Positions 1 to 7,805 of a stretch of DNA of 64,000 nt are shown here, piece after piece. Source of the DNA: an uncultured Victivallales bacterium (GTDB taxonomy: Bacteria > Verrucomicrobiota > Lentisphaeria > Victivallales > UBA1829); NCBI GenBank assembly GCA_934644965.1, contig CAKUDG010000007.1:1-64000 (forward strand), read 5' to 3'. The stretch's first letter is position 1, and every line of letters starts with the position of its first letter. The position numbers were made by a program, and so were the translations under genes. The notes beneath the pieces were generated by a model, which was not told the DNA's origin, did not search any database, and worked only from the letters and a program-made list of their open reading frames with translations.

Positions 1-44
1 TAAGTTTTTATCGGGTTGTGCTGGTCTGGGTTCAAGGATGGTTT

Positions 45-77
45 ATGCAAATTCCAAGTTGAACTTTGAATTTGCAT
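45..77. repeat. 33-bp near-perfect palindrome
   Basis: The outer arms ATGCAAATTC (45-54) and GAATTTGCAT (68-77) are exact inverse complements. Inside them, AAGTT (56-60) pairs with AACTT (62-66) around a central G, leaving a single mismatched pair (55/67). A palindrome this long is either a dimeric or tetrameric protein-binding site or a cruciform-forming element. The rest of 1-341 holds no gene I recognise; a 64-codon frame at 38-232, open to the window edge, shows no known motif. Confidence 0.7.
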
Positions 78-224
78 CATTGGCAGGGGAGGGGGATGTT
101 CTTTCAAAGGAGAGAACAGAGAGAAACAGTGGAATTGTTTGGGTTTTTCTTTCCGACATTCTGCGGCTGGTGCAGGCCTGCTTTGAAAAAGAGCATGTTA
201 CAAATGGAATAAGAACCAAAATGA

Positions 225-255
225 TGTTCTAAAAATGTTCTAATTCGTGTTCTAA
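225..255. repeat. three phased TGTTCTAA octamers
   Basis: TGTTCTAA occurs exactly at 225-232, 236-243 and 248-255, so the copies start 11 and 12 bp apart, about one helical turn. They lie roughly 90 bp beyond the 3' end of the tRNA-Arg gene. Iterated phased octamers suit cooperative protein binding, for example integrase arm sites or an operator. No integrase is visible in the window, so this is inference. Confidence 0.45.
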
Positions 256-341
256 AAGCAATAAAAATCAGCTTGATTCAGGATGAGGCAGAGAAGTTGG
301 TTTTGTGTTGCTTCTTGCTTGTAATCAGGGAGTTGAAATGG

Positions 342-414
<73 letters not shown>

Positions 415-442
415 TCCTGAAAAAACGGAACACAACACCTTA

Positions 443-470
443 ATGTAAAGCGAGTCTCCGAAAAATCAAT
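443..470 (-). promoter_or_regulatory. putative tRNA-Arg promoter
   Basis: On the minus strand TTGATT (465-470) and TACATT (443-448) are separated by 16 bp, about 30 bp before the mature tRNA 5' end at 414. The spacing and hexamers fit a sigma-70 type promoter. Assigned by eye. Confidence 0.45.
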
Positions 471-510
471 CCCCGCCCCGAAAAAAATCTCCCGATTGAC
501 AGCGGACGGA

Positions 511-539
511 CTGGCAATCCCCGGAAAACAGGATACAAT
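511..539 (+). promoter_or_regulatory. putative dapF promoter
   Basis: CTGGCA (511-516) and TACAAT (534-539) are spaced 17 bp and lie 86 bp upstream of the dapF start. The -35 matches the consensus at 4 of 6 positions. A perfect TTGACA at 496-501 has no matching -10 at the right distance. Confidence 0.4.
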
Positions 540-625
540 ACCTCCCGGCGGCTCCGCTTTACAGACTGCGTCCGGCGATCACCCCCTTTCTGTCCATCAT
601 CCATTCGGGAGCATGAGGAAACGGT

Positions 626-1513
626 ATGAAGCTTCAATTTGCCAAAATGCACGGAGCGGGCAACGATTTCATCGTCGTCGATGACACTCCTGCCCGCCGG
701 ACCTATTCACCGGAACAAATCCGGAAACTCTGTCGGCGGCGCACCGGAATCGGCGCAGACGGTTTGATCTCCCTCCAGGCTCTTCCAGATTCTTCCGCAG
801 TCCGAATGAGTTTTTTCAACTGCGACGGTTCCCGCGCAAGTCTCTGCGGCAACGGACTTCGCTGTGCCGCCGCATTCGCAGGGAAATACGGACTCGCGGA
901 AGGTCCCTTCATCCGCTTCGTCACAGACAGCGGAATTCTCTGTGCCGAACTGCTGGGAAACAATCAGGTCCGCATTGAACTGCCTTTGACCGAGGATTTT
1001 CAGGAATACCCTTCCCTCCCCTCCGATGAAGGAGCCGGCATCAGGATGAAGGGATACCGTGGTGTTGTGGGAGTCCCCCATTTCGTGCTGCCGCTGCCGG
1101 ATGTTTCAGATATCGACCTGCCCGCTCTCGGGCGTAGCATCCGTTTCCATCGTCTTTTTGCGCCTGGAGGAGTGAATGTGGATTTTGTTCAGGATCCCGC
1201 CGGATTGCCGGAAGGAAGTCCGCTCCCCATCCGCACCTATGAACGCGGAGTCGAAGGAGAAACCCTTGCCTGCGGAACGGGAATCGCTTCGGCGGCCTGC
1301 GCACTTTGGAAGTTTCGCGGGTCACCGGGAAAACAGACGTTTCTTTGCCGTTCAGGTGATCTGATACAGGTTGAAATCACCGCAAACGGAAGTATTGTAA
1401 ACAAAATACATTTAACAGGTCCTGCCGCAGTCGCGTTCACAGGAGAGTGCGGGGATGATGAGGAAGAAGGCGGCAACCCCCCTTCGACGACTCCCCCGCA
1501 GTCCCTTCCGTGA
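626..1513 (+). CDS. dapF: diaminopimelate epimerase
   Basis: Converts LL- to meso-diaminopimelate, the last step before lysine and peptidoglycan cross-bridge precursors; cytoplasmic and cofactor-free. The 295-residue protein starts KLQFAKMHGAGNDF, as the family does. It has both catalytic cysteines: Cys74 in SLCGNGLRC and Cys216 in ACGTGIASAA. A GAGGAAA ribosome site precedes the ATG. About 25 low-complexity residues (DDEEEGGNPPSTT) extend the C-terminus beyond the usual end. dapA follows after 57 bp, so the two lysine/DAP genes are probably co-transcribed. Confidence 0.97.
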   Translation: MKLQFAKMHGAGNDFIVVDDTPARRTYSPEQIRKLCRRRTGIGADGLISLQALPDSSAVRMSFFNCDGSRASLCGNGLRCAAAFAGKYGLAEGPFIRFVTDSGILCAELLGNNQVRIELPLTEDFQEYPSLPSDEGAGIRMKGYRGVVGVPHFVLPLPDVSDIDLPALGRSIRFHRLFAPGGVNVDFVQDPAGLPEGSPLPIRTYERGVEGETLACGTGIASAACALWKFRGSPGKQTFLCRSGDLIQVEITANGSIVNKIHLTGPAAVAFTGECGDDEEEGGNPPSTTPPQSLP

Positions 1514-1570
1514 GCAGGCAGTGCGGCAGCAGCCATGAGACAACTGAATCTCGACAGGAAAAAAACAGCT

Positions 1571-2440
1571 ATGGAACTGCAAGGCGTTTACACGGCGATC
1601 GTGACCCCTTTTTCCGAAGGAGCGGTCGACTACGGGAAATTCGCGGAACTCGTCGAAATGCAAATCGAAGGCGGTGTGGACGGGATTGTTCCCGTGGGAA
1701 CCACAGGGGAATCTCCGACTCTTTCGGTCGAAGAGCATATGAAGGTCATTGAAACGGCGGTGAAAGTTGCAAAAAAGCGCTGCAAGGTCATGGCAGGGAG
1801 CGGAGCGAACTCCACCGTCGAAGCAATTGAACTGACCAATTATGCGAAGTTCGCGGGCGCCGACTGCTCCCTGCAGGTTGCCCCGTATTACAATAAACCG
1901 ACTCAGGAAGGTCTGTACCGCCACTTTTCCACCATTGCGGATGAATGCGGTCTTCCGATCGTGCTGTACAATGTGCCGGGAAGAACCGGCATCAGCATTG
2001 CTCCGGAGACGATTGCGCGTCTGGCTGGGAATGCGAATGTCATCGGAGTCAAGGAAGCAGGTGGAAATGCGGAGAGAGTTTCGGAAATCCTTTCCTTGTG
2101 CAATATCAACATCATGTCCGGAGATGACAGTCTCACGCTTCCCATGATGTCCCTGGGAGCCAAAGGCGTCATCAGTGTGGCCTCCAACTTTATTCCGAAG
2201 CTGATCAAAACCATGGTTGAATCCTGCCGAACCGGCGACTTCGCCACGGCTCTGAAAATTCACAACCGCTGTTACAGACTCTTCAAGCATCTCTTCATCG
2301 AATCGAATCCGATTCCTGTGAAAGCCGCCATGGCCATGCTTGGCATGATCCGTGAAGAATACCGCCTTCCGCTTTGTGAAATGTCCGAAAAGAATCGGAA
2401 GATTCTTGAAGAAACTCTTCGGAATTGTCTGGAACAATGA
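1571..2440 (+). CDS. dapA: 4-hydroxy-tetrahydrodipicolinate synthase
   Basis: Condenses pyruvate with aspartate semialdehyde, the first committed step of DAP/lysine synthesis. With the start at 1571 the protein has 289 residues and opens MELQGVYTAIVTPF, typical of DapA. It has PVGTTGES with Thr44 and Thr45, the catalytic-triad Tyr133 (VLYNVPGRTG) and the Schiff-base Lys161 (VIGVKEAGG), all at canonical positions. An in-frame ATG at 1535 would add 12 unconserved residues and has no ribosome site, whereas AGGA lies about 12 bases before 1571. It forms an operon with dapF upstream. Confidence 0.97.
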   Translation: MELQGVYTAIVTPFSEGAVDYGKFAELVEMQIEGGVDGIVPVGTTGESPTLSVEEHMKVIETAVKVAKKRCKVMAGSGANSTVEAIELTNYAKFAGADCSLQVAPYYNKPTQEGLYRHFSTIADECGLPIVLYNVPGRTGISIAPETIARLAGNANVIGVKEAGGNAERVSEILSLCNINIMSGDDSLTLPMMSLGAKGVISVASNFIPKLIKTMVESCRTGDFATALKIHNRCYRLFKHLFIESNPIPVKAAMAMLGMIREEYRLPLCEMSEKNRKILEETLRNCLEQ

Positions 2441-2490
2441 GTTGTTTTTCCCCTCCGGCGGAGAGAATGCCGGAGGGACAGACTTTGGGA

Positions 2491-3684
2491 ATGAAAACAA
2501 TGAATTTTGAAAAAAACTATGATGTGGTTGTGGCAGGCGGAGGCATGGCGGGGGTGGCCGCGGCTCTCGCCGCCGCAGAGGAAGGCGCCAGAGTCGCCGT
2601 CATTGAAAAAGCCGCCATCTTCGGCGGACTGGCCACCAGCGGACTGATCAACGCCTATCTGCCGATCTGCGACGGAAAAGGAACTCAGGTGTCCTTCTCC
2701 CTGGCCGAAAAACTTCTGCATGCCAGCTACCGCTACGGACCGAACACTCTCAAAAAGAAAGACTGGGGTGTGACCCCGTGGAAACCGGAGGCTGGACGTT
2801 ATCAGACGGTTTTTTCCCCTTCCTCCTTCGCCATCGCTCTCGATGAACTCCTGCTGGAACGGAATGTGGACTGCTGGCTCGACACTCTCCTCTGTGCAGT
2901 CGAGACCGATTCCGATCAGCGTGTCACGGCTCTTCAGGTGGAGAATAAAAGCGGACGGGGCAGAATCGCTGCCTCTGTCTTCGTCGATGCCACTGGTGAC
3001 GCCGATCTTGTCCGGCGCGCTGGCGGAAGAACCCGCGACGGCATGAACTATACTTGCATCTGGGTTCTTCATCACGATCATTCCGTTTCCCCGGAGAATT
3101 TTGAAAAACACTTCCCGATGGCTTATTTCACGGAAAAGGAATGTGACACTCATGGTGTCAGCGGTGCTGAAGTCAGCCGTTTCCTTCTCAAAGGCCGGAC
3201 CATGCTCCGAGAGTTCTATCAGGAGCAGTATGCCAAGGGAAATGCCACGCCTGATTCGCTTTATCCTGTTCTTATTCCCACCATGCCGCAGTACAGGGTG
3301 ATTTCCTGTATCGAGGGGAAGACCCGTCTTTCAGACGGAGCGGGTGCCACCCGTTTTGAAGATTCCATCGGGATTGCCGCGGACTGGCGTGGAAACGGAG
3401 CTCTGCCCCCCTGGGAAATCCCGTATTCCTCTCTGATTCCGGAATCCCTGAAAAATGTCCTTGCCGCAGGGAGAAGTTCTTCTGCCGAGGGGGAAGGGTG
3501 GGAAATCACCCGTGTGATTCCCTCTGCTGTGGTCACAGGGGAAGCGGCCGGAACTGCGGCGGCTCTTGCCGCATGCAGAAGGATTCCTTTGGAGACGCTT
3601 CCCTGCCAGGAGGTCCAGAAGACGCTCAGAAAACGCGGAGTTCCTCTCCATCTGCCTGATGTCGGTCTCAGTTACAAAAATTGA
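2491..3684 (+). CDS. FAD-dependent oxidoreductase (FAD_oxidored family)
   Basis: A flavoprotein of about 397 residues. The N-terminus holds the dinucleotide-binding fold VVVAGGGMAGVAAALAAAEE, followed by the VIEK acidic end of strand 2 and GGLATSG. A C-terminal FAD loop includes LAAGRSSSAEGEGWE. This is the general FAD_oxidored family, often linked to carbohydrate-related genes in gut PVC bacteria; the substrate cannot be read from the sequence. ATG 2491 or 2500 is more likely than 2425, because GGAGGG (2472-2477) and GGGA (2487-2490) lie just upstream and the flavin fold starts there. It is 50 bp after dapA on the same strand and ends at the hairpin-repeat cluster. Confidence 0.85.
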   Translation: MKTMNFEKNYDVVVAGGGMAGVAAALAAAEEGARVAVIEKAAIFGGLATSGLINAYLPICDGKGTQVSFSLAEKLLHASYRYGPNTLKKKDWGVTPWKPEAGRYQTVFSPSSFAIALDELLLERNVDCWLDTLLCAVETDSDQRVTALQVENKSGRGRIAASVFVDATGDADLVRRAGGRTRDGMNYTCIWVLHHDHSVSPENFEKHFPMAYFTEKECDTHGVSGAEVSRFLLKGRTMLREFYQEQYAKGNATPDSLYPVLIPTMPQYRVISCIEGKTRLSDGAGATRFEDSIGIAADWRGNGALPPWEIPYSSLIPESLKNVLAAGRSSSAEGEGWEITRVIPSAVVTGEAAGTAAALAACRRIPLETLPCQEVQKTLRKRGVPLHLPDVGLSYKN

Positions 3685-3749
3685 CTGAAAAAAGAGGGGG
3701 TGGAAAAGGCTTTAGCGGGTGGGAAGGCCTTCACTCATTTTTTTGTCAT

Positions 3750-3843
3750 GAAAATAAAAAAATACGGCAGGCTCTGCCTGCCGGGTGCAGGAGATGCAAT
3801 CCTGCCGAGGAGTATGAGGGCGAGGAGCCCTCATGCTTTTTTG
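3750..3843 (+). repeat. repeat module A, copy 1 (contains intrinsic terminator)
   Basis: A 94-bp unit identical to 3862-3955. It contains three inverted repeats in a row: CGGCAGG/CCTGCCG, GCAGGA/TCCTGC and ATGAGGGC/GCCCTCAT (3814-3821 with 3827-3834). The last is followed by a T6 run (3837-3842), so the unit ends as a rho-independent terminator for the oxidoreductase gene. A diverged inverted copy lies at 63532-63605. Confidence 0.9.
3837..3842 (+). terminator. T-run of terminator in module A copy 1
   Basis: An 8-bp GC-rich stem ATGAGGGC/GCCCTCAT with a 5-base loop is followed two bases later by six T residues. It lies about 150 bp after the stop codon of the FAD oxidoreductase gene and is oriented to end its transcript. 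Confidence 0.7.
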
Positions 3844-3861
3844 AAAAAAATAAAATAAAGA

Positions 3862-3955
3862 GAAAATAAAAAAATACGGCAGGCTCTGCCTGCCGGGTGC
3901 AGGAGATGCAATCCTGCCGAGGAGTATGAGGGCGAGGAGCCCTCATGCTTTTTTG
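3862..3955 (+). repeat. repeat module A, copy 2 (contains intrinsic terminator)
   Basis: An exact second copy of the 94-bp unit, offset 112 bp from the first with an 18-bp A-rich spacer. It repeats the same three hairpins, and the terminator stem sits at 3926-3946 with T6 at 3949-3954. Perfect identity implies a recent duplication or active conversion. Confidence 0.9.
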
Positions 3956-3969
3956 TTTTTTTTAAATTT

Positions 3970-4059
3970 CGTGCTCCGCACGACCAGCGTCTCGCCGCTG
4001 GAGTGCGACAAGGTCACGGACCTTGACCGCGAGAAAAATGCGGATCGCATTTTTCCGTA
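3970..4059 (-). repeat. repeat module B, inverted copy
   Basis: Read on the minus strand this matches the 135-bp units at 63171-63529. It starts with an A-tract hairpin (AAAAATGCG/CGCATTTTT), then CAAGGTC/GACCTTG, then CCAGCG/CGCTGG. Stems are conserved while loops differ between loci. It lies between the plus-strand oxidoreductase and the minus-strand permease, which ends at 4091, and the first hairpin could stop transcription from either side. Confidence 0.85.
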
Positions 4060-4090
4060 ATTTATGTTATTGGATTTCAAGCATTCTTAT

Positions 4091-5068
4091 TTACGGTGAG
4101 GGGAAACAAAGTCCCGCCAGTCCCCCCAGGCAGAAGACAAGCGCAGCCATCTGTGTCCAGGAAAGTTTTTCCCTCAGCACCAGAGCGGAATACAAAGTGA
4201 ATGAGACAATGCAGCTTCCAACCATGAGCGGATAACTCACCGCCCCGGCTCCGGCTTTTCCCATGGCATCCAGCCCGGGATACAGGAGCGTGTAGGCAAA
4301 AATCAAACTGAAGAACTGCATGGATAAAACATATACCCAGAGGCGCGGACGGGAAATGCTTCCTTTGATTTTTCCCAGAAAGACAAGGAAGGACTCTCCC
4401 CCCCTGATTTTCTGGAAGACAGTCTGAAGAAAGAAGGCCGCAAGAGTCCCCGAGGCAGTCGATGCGGCACGGAGAATCGGAGAAACTTCTCTGGCTTCAG
4501 GATCGTAAGAGGGTGCGGTGGCGAGATTCTGCTGAATGGCAATCAGAGCAAGAGACAGAAATGCCCAGAAACGCCATTTTCCATTCTCTTCATGGGCGGA
4601 ATCATTTTTTTCTTCCCCCTCTTTCTGATTTTTGCTGTTTTTGGCCATGCTGAAAAGCGGAATCGCCCCGAGCAGAGCAAGAATTCCCAGTGTGCGCGGC
4701 AACGTCAGCGCAACGCCGAAAAACAGAATCCCCGCCAGAAACGGAAAGACCATTGCCGACTGCATGATGCCCCAGACACTTCCATTCGGTCCCCTTCTCA
4801 TGCCTTCCGCCATGGCCTGAAGCCCGAAATAATTGAAAATCCCAGCGGCAAAATAGATTCCGCAGGTCCGGAACAAGACTTCCGCCGGGCATGCGCCCGG
4901 CGGAAGAAAACACGTTGCAATCGTTATGCTGGCGGCGATGGAGACGCAGGCGCCGAGCAGTTGAATGATCCCTGTGTCGAGTCCATCCCTGGGCGCACGC
5001 CCGAGGACAATTCCCACCAGGCACCAGCTGGCGCCTACCACCAGAAGAGCCGTAATTCCGAAAAGCAC
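4091..5068 (-). CDS. DMT-superfamily (EamA-like) permease
   Basis: A 325-residue inner-membrane protein with about ten hydrophobic segments arranged as two halves. The halves are separated by a hydrophilic low-complexity linker (KNSKNQKEGEEKNDS) near residues 143-163. This is the drug/metabolite transporter layout, with a glucose/ribose-porter or rhamnose-transporter feel; the substrate is unknown. The start is a GTG codon. It lies 51 bp downstream of the GH39 gene on the same strand, so it may import or export the sugar that enzyme releases. It converges on the hairpin repeats. Confidence 0.75.
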   Translation of the reverse strand: MLFGITALLVVGASWCLVGIVLGRAPRDGLDTGIIQLLGACVSIAASITIATCFLPPGACPAEVLFRTCGIYFAAGIFNYFGLQAMAEGMRRGPNGSVWGIMQSAMVFPFLAGILFFGVALTLPRTLGILALLGAIPLFSMAKNSKNQKEGEEKNDSAHEENGKWRFWAFLSLALIAIQQNLATAPSYDPEAREVSPILRAASTASGTLAAFFLQTVFQKIRGGESFLVFLGKIKGSISRPRLWVYVLSMQFFSLIFAYTLLYPGLDAMGKAGAGAVSYPLMVGSCIVSFTLYSALVLREKLSWTQMAALVFCLGGLAGLCFPSP

Positions 5069-5119
5069 GTTCCGTCACTTTCTCCGTTTTTACACTTCTT
5101 TTTCCAGTGACGCCTTTTC

Positions 5120-6499
5120 TCAGCGCTGGAAGCAGACGAGAAATGCCGCGGAAGAGGGCTTGTTTTTCGCCAGGGAAAGGATGCCGTTGTTCATGATCAC
5201 GGGAACCGGGGTGCCGTCATGAGTGTCGTCCAGGATTCTTGCGCTGATGATTCTGGCATCGTCCATGCCGTTGATCCTGACGTTCAGGACCGGGCTGTTT
5301 CCCCGGTAGTCTGAGAGGAGGAGAGCGCCGCGCGAACCGTCCTCGGAAAGAACACCCAGAGTCCGGACCGTCTTGGAATAGCTTTCCGAGCAGACCTTGT
5401 CCGAATATTCGGAAATGATTTCTCCGAACATTTTCATGGAGTAGTAATTTTTGGTCCATGCGCGGAGCGGATCCCGGAATCCCCAGTTGCTGTCGATGCC
5501 GGCGCCGTAATAGAAGCCGCTGTCAAGCGGAGTGTCCTGCCATGCGGAGAGGACGGCAAGGTTGAATACCCCGGAGTCGACGCCGTGCATGCCGACCGGC
5601 CCCATGACCGTGGCATGAAAGAATTCCGTGGAAGAGGCCCGCTGCGCGCCTTCCCAGGAAATCGGTCCGTAATGCCATTCGTTGATGCACGTTTCCGTCT
5701 TTTCGAAGCCGAGGGAGTCGAGCATTTTGCGCCCGAGAGAAGGCAGAGAGACCAGCTGCTCGACATTCAGAGTGTAGCAGTGCCAGGAAATAAAATCAGG
5801 CGCAACGCCCGCTTCCTTGCATGCCCCCAGCATTTTCCGGAAGAAATCCTCATTCAGACTGCAGAGCCCAGGCCCACCGATTTTCAGATCCGGAAACTCC
5901 GATTTCAAGCGTTTCAGCACGATGACGAAGAAGCGGATGAAATCCTCCCTGCTTCCTCCCCACATCCGGAATCCGAGATCGGGTTCGTTCCAGATTTCCC
6001 AGTATTCCATGTCGTAATGATATCCGTTGGCCCAGCCCCGGGTGTAGTGGCGGATGATCCCGGCAAGGACTTCGGCGTATTTTTCAAAATCTTCGGGCAT
6101 CAGGGTGTTGTAATGTTCGTCCTCATTCTCTCCGCCGGAGTGTTCGATGCTGGTGCCGAGGCGGTAGAAGACCTTCATCCCGGTGCCCATGCAGTTCCGG
6201 ATCATGGCGTCGGAGGCCTTGAAATAATAGTTGGTGGGATCGGAAGGATCCTCCTTCATGAGAGGAAAGACGAAATGAGTGTCGATCATTCTCTGCCCCG
6301 GATTCCAGAGAGCCCAGTCATGGGTTCTGGAGGAGTGAAAATGAAGAGCTCTGATTTCCTCATCGAAATTCAGGTTTCCGCGGTTGGAAAGAACCGGAGC
6401 CATGTTGCATCCGTGCTGTTTCGGATTGAGTTTCCCCGTGATTCTGCTGAAATCGACCAGAGAGGCCAGGTTTTCCTGCATGGTGCTGTCTACCTTCAT
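5120..6499 (-). CDS. glycoside hydrolase family 39-like enzyme
   Basis: A 459-residue TIM-barrel glycosidase of clan GH-A. The acid/base Glu172 sits in YWEIWNEPDL and the nucleophile Glu274 in TCINEWHYG, the pattern of beta-xylosidases and related GH39 enzymes. There is no clear signal peptide, so it probably acts in the cytoplasm on imported oligosaccharides. I take ATG 6499; ATG 6481 (MQENLASLV) is an alternative with GAAGG upstream, and the longer frame to 6673 would overlap the promoter. It is divergent from an AraC regulator across about 170 bp with repeated operator-like sites, which suggests local induction. The exact substrate is unknown. Confidence 0.85.
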   Translation of the reverse strand: MKVDSTMQENLASLVDFSRITGKLNPKQHGCNMAPVLSNRGNLNFDEEIRALHFHSSRTHDWALWNPGQRMIDTHFVFPLMKEDPSDPTNYYFKASDAMIRNCMGTGMKVFYRLGTSIEHSGGENEDEHYNTLMPEDFEKYAEVLAGIIRHYTRGWANGYHYDMEYWEIWNEPDLGFRMWGGSREDFIRFFVIVLKRLKSEFPDLKIGGPGLCSLNEDFFRKMLGACKEAGVAPDFISWHCYTLNVEQLVSLPSLGRKMLDSLGFEKTETCINEWHYGPISWEGAQRASSTEFFHATVMGPVGMHGVDSGVFNLAVLSAWQDTPLDSGFYYGAGIDSNWGFRDPLRAWTKNYYSMKMFGEIISEYSDKVCSESYSKTVRTLGVLSEDGSRGALLLSDYRGNSPVLNVRINGMDDARIISARILDDTHDGTPVPVIMNNGILSLAKNKPSSAAFLVCFQR

Positions 6500-6513
6500 T
6501 TTTTGTTTCAGAG

Positions 6514-6649
6514 TTCTGCCAGAGAGGCATTCTTTTCTGCTTTCTTCTGCGGAGAGCCTTGTCCCGGGCTCTGTCAGGCATATATTATACCAGAAGAGAG
6601 GACGGCGGCAATGGCAGATTCTGCCATTTGATTTCGTTTTTCTGCCAGA
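6514..6649. promoter_or_regulatory. repeated TTCTGCCAGA / AATGGCAGA operator sites
   Basis: TTCTGCCAGA occurs exactly at 6514-6523 and 6640-6649. Between them lies the perfect 19-bp palindrome AATGGCAGA-T-TCTGCCATT (6610-6628), built from the same TCTGCCA half-site. Four half-sites within 136 bp flank the divergent promoter of the GH39 and AraC genes. They are good candidates for sites bound by the adjacent AraC-type protein, although that pairing is inferred. Confidence 0.6.
6584..6611 (-). promoter_or_regulatory. putative GH39 gene promoter
   Basis: On the minus strand TTGCCG (6606-6611) and a perfect TATAAT (6584-6589) are 16 bp apart, predicting a transcript start about 75-80 bases before the GH39 ATG. 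A palindrome at 6610-6628 abuts the -35, where an activator or repressor would act. Confidence 0.6.
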
Positions 6650-6671
6650 AGAACAGATGGGAAGGGGAATC

Positions 6672-7655
6672 ATGGAAAACCCGCGGATCTACAACCTTTC
6701 AGAACGGCGCAGATTATTCCGTTATCCCTACCGCCTGACTTCGATCGGGTGGATGCCCCATCATATCTACGAACACAGGAACACGGTCATTCAGGGGTGT
6801 TTCATCTGCATTTCCGGCAATGCGGAGGGGCTTTCGGAGACTCTGGTGAACGGCAAGGTGCGGAAAACCGAGCCGAGCCGCATCCCGCATTTCAGTTTTC
6901 TCCCCCCCGGCACCGTGATGAATTCGCTCCGGGCATCGTATCATGACGAGCTGTTTTTTCATTATCCCCCGGAATGCGTTCAGGCGATGAAGGATTTCCT
7001 GGGAGCGGAATTTCTGGCAGATCCCGGATTCTTTTTCCCACGTCTTCCGGAAGAGACCATTGCGGAAATCAGGAGGGAACTGGGAAATCTGGATGTTCCC
7101 GGAACCGCCGACCGTCTGGATCAGCTGGCCATCCGTCTTTTCACGGAGATCCTCTGCGGAAGACGAATTTCCGGAGCCGGAAGGGAATCCGGAAGGGATG
7201 ATCTGCTGAAACTTCATTCTGTCGCCGCCGTTTTGCCGGAAACGTCCGAAGCGCTGCATCTCCTCCTCAAGCGTTTCGGGTACAGCGAACGGACTTTCTA
7301 CCGGGAATGGAAAAAGTATTTCAGCATTTCCCCCGCCGAATACAAACTCCGGAAACGTCTTGACAACGCCTGCCGCCTCCTTCTCGAAACGGATCTGACT
7401 CCTGGCGAAATCGCGGAGCAATGCTGCTTTTCCAGCACGGAGTATTTTTATCAGGTCTTCCGGAAAAGATTCCTGACCACACCCGGAAAATTCCGCCTCG
7501 GAAAACAAAGCCCGCTTGCCGTCGAGAGAGTGGAAGAGAAAGTAAGGGAAAAGAAGGGAAGAAAGGAAAAACAGCAGCAGAAGAAGACAACGACGCCTGA
7601 GGCCGGGGAAGGTGCTTCTTCCCCGGCTCGGGGAACACCCCTGTCCGCAAAATAA
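6672..7655 (+). CDS. AraC-family transcriptional regulator
   Basis: A 327-residue protein with a cupin-like sensor half and a C-terminal pair of helix-turn-helix motifs, the second ending STEYFYQVFRKRF..TPGKFR. It probably senses a sugar and controls the divergent GH39 gene. ATG 6672 has GGAAGGGGA directly upstream; the open frame back to 6384 runs through the promoter and is not coding. An unusual tail of about 50 residues, rich in Lys, Glu and Gln (EKKGRKEKQQQKKTTT), follows the DNA-binding domain, which normally ends the protein. Confidence 0.88.
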   Translation: MENPRIYNLSERRRLFRYPYRLTSIGWMPHHIYEHRNTVIQGCFICISGNAEGLSETLVNGKVRKTEPSRIPHFSFLPPGTVMNSLRASYHDELFFHYPPECVQAMKDFLGAEFLADPGFFFPRLPEETIAEIRRELGNLDVPGTADRLDQLAIRLFTEILCGRRISGAGRESGRDDLLKLHSVAAVLPETSEALHLLLKRFGYSERTFYREWKKYFSISPAEYKLRKRLDNACRLLLETDLTPGEIAEQCCFSSTEYFYQVFRKRFLTTPGKFRLGKQSPLAVERVEEKVREKKGRKEKQQQKKTTTPEAGEGASSPARGTPLSAK

Positions 7656-7805
7656 TATTTTCTTCTTTACTTTATTTGCGTTTTTCCTTTTCCTCCCTCC
7701 TCCCGGCCGCCGCCCGGCAGCAACGGGGAGAGTGCCGGAATGGCGGCGGGAAGACGGAAGGAAAAGGAGGGGGATGAAGTCAGGGGAAGGGGAAAAAGCT
7801 GCTGA

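Noticed and set aside
38..232. 64-codon frame at the left edge, considered as an integrase remnant
   Set aside because: No recombinase motif can be seen and the frame is open to the window edge.
1412..2500. 362-residue minus-strand frame over dapA
   Set aside because: It lies opposite a well-conserved dapA with full catalytic motifs and shows no family features.
3750..3955. Duplicate hairpin units considered as a CRISPR array
   Set aside because: Only two long repeats with an A-rich 18-bp spacer and internal hairpins; no cas genes.
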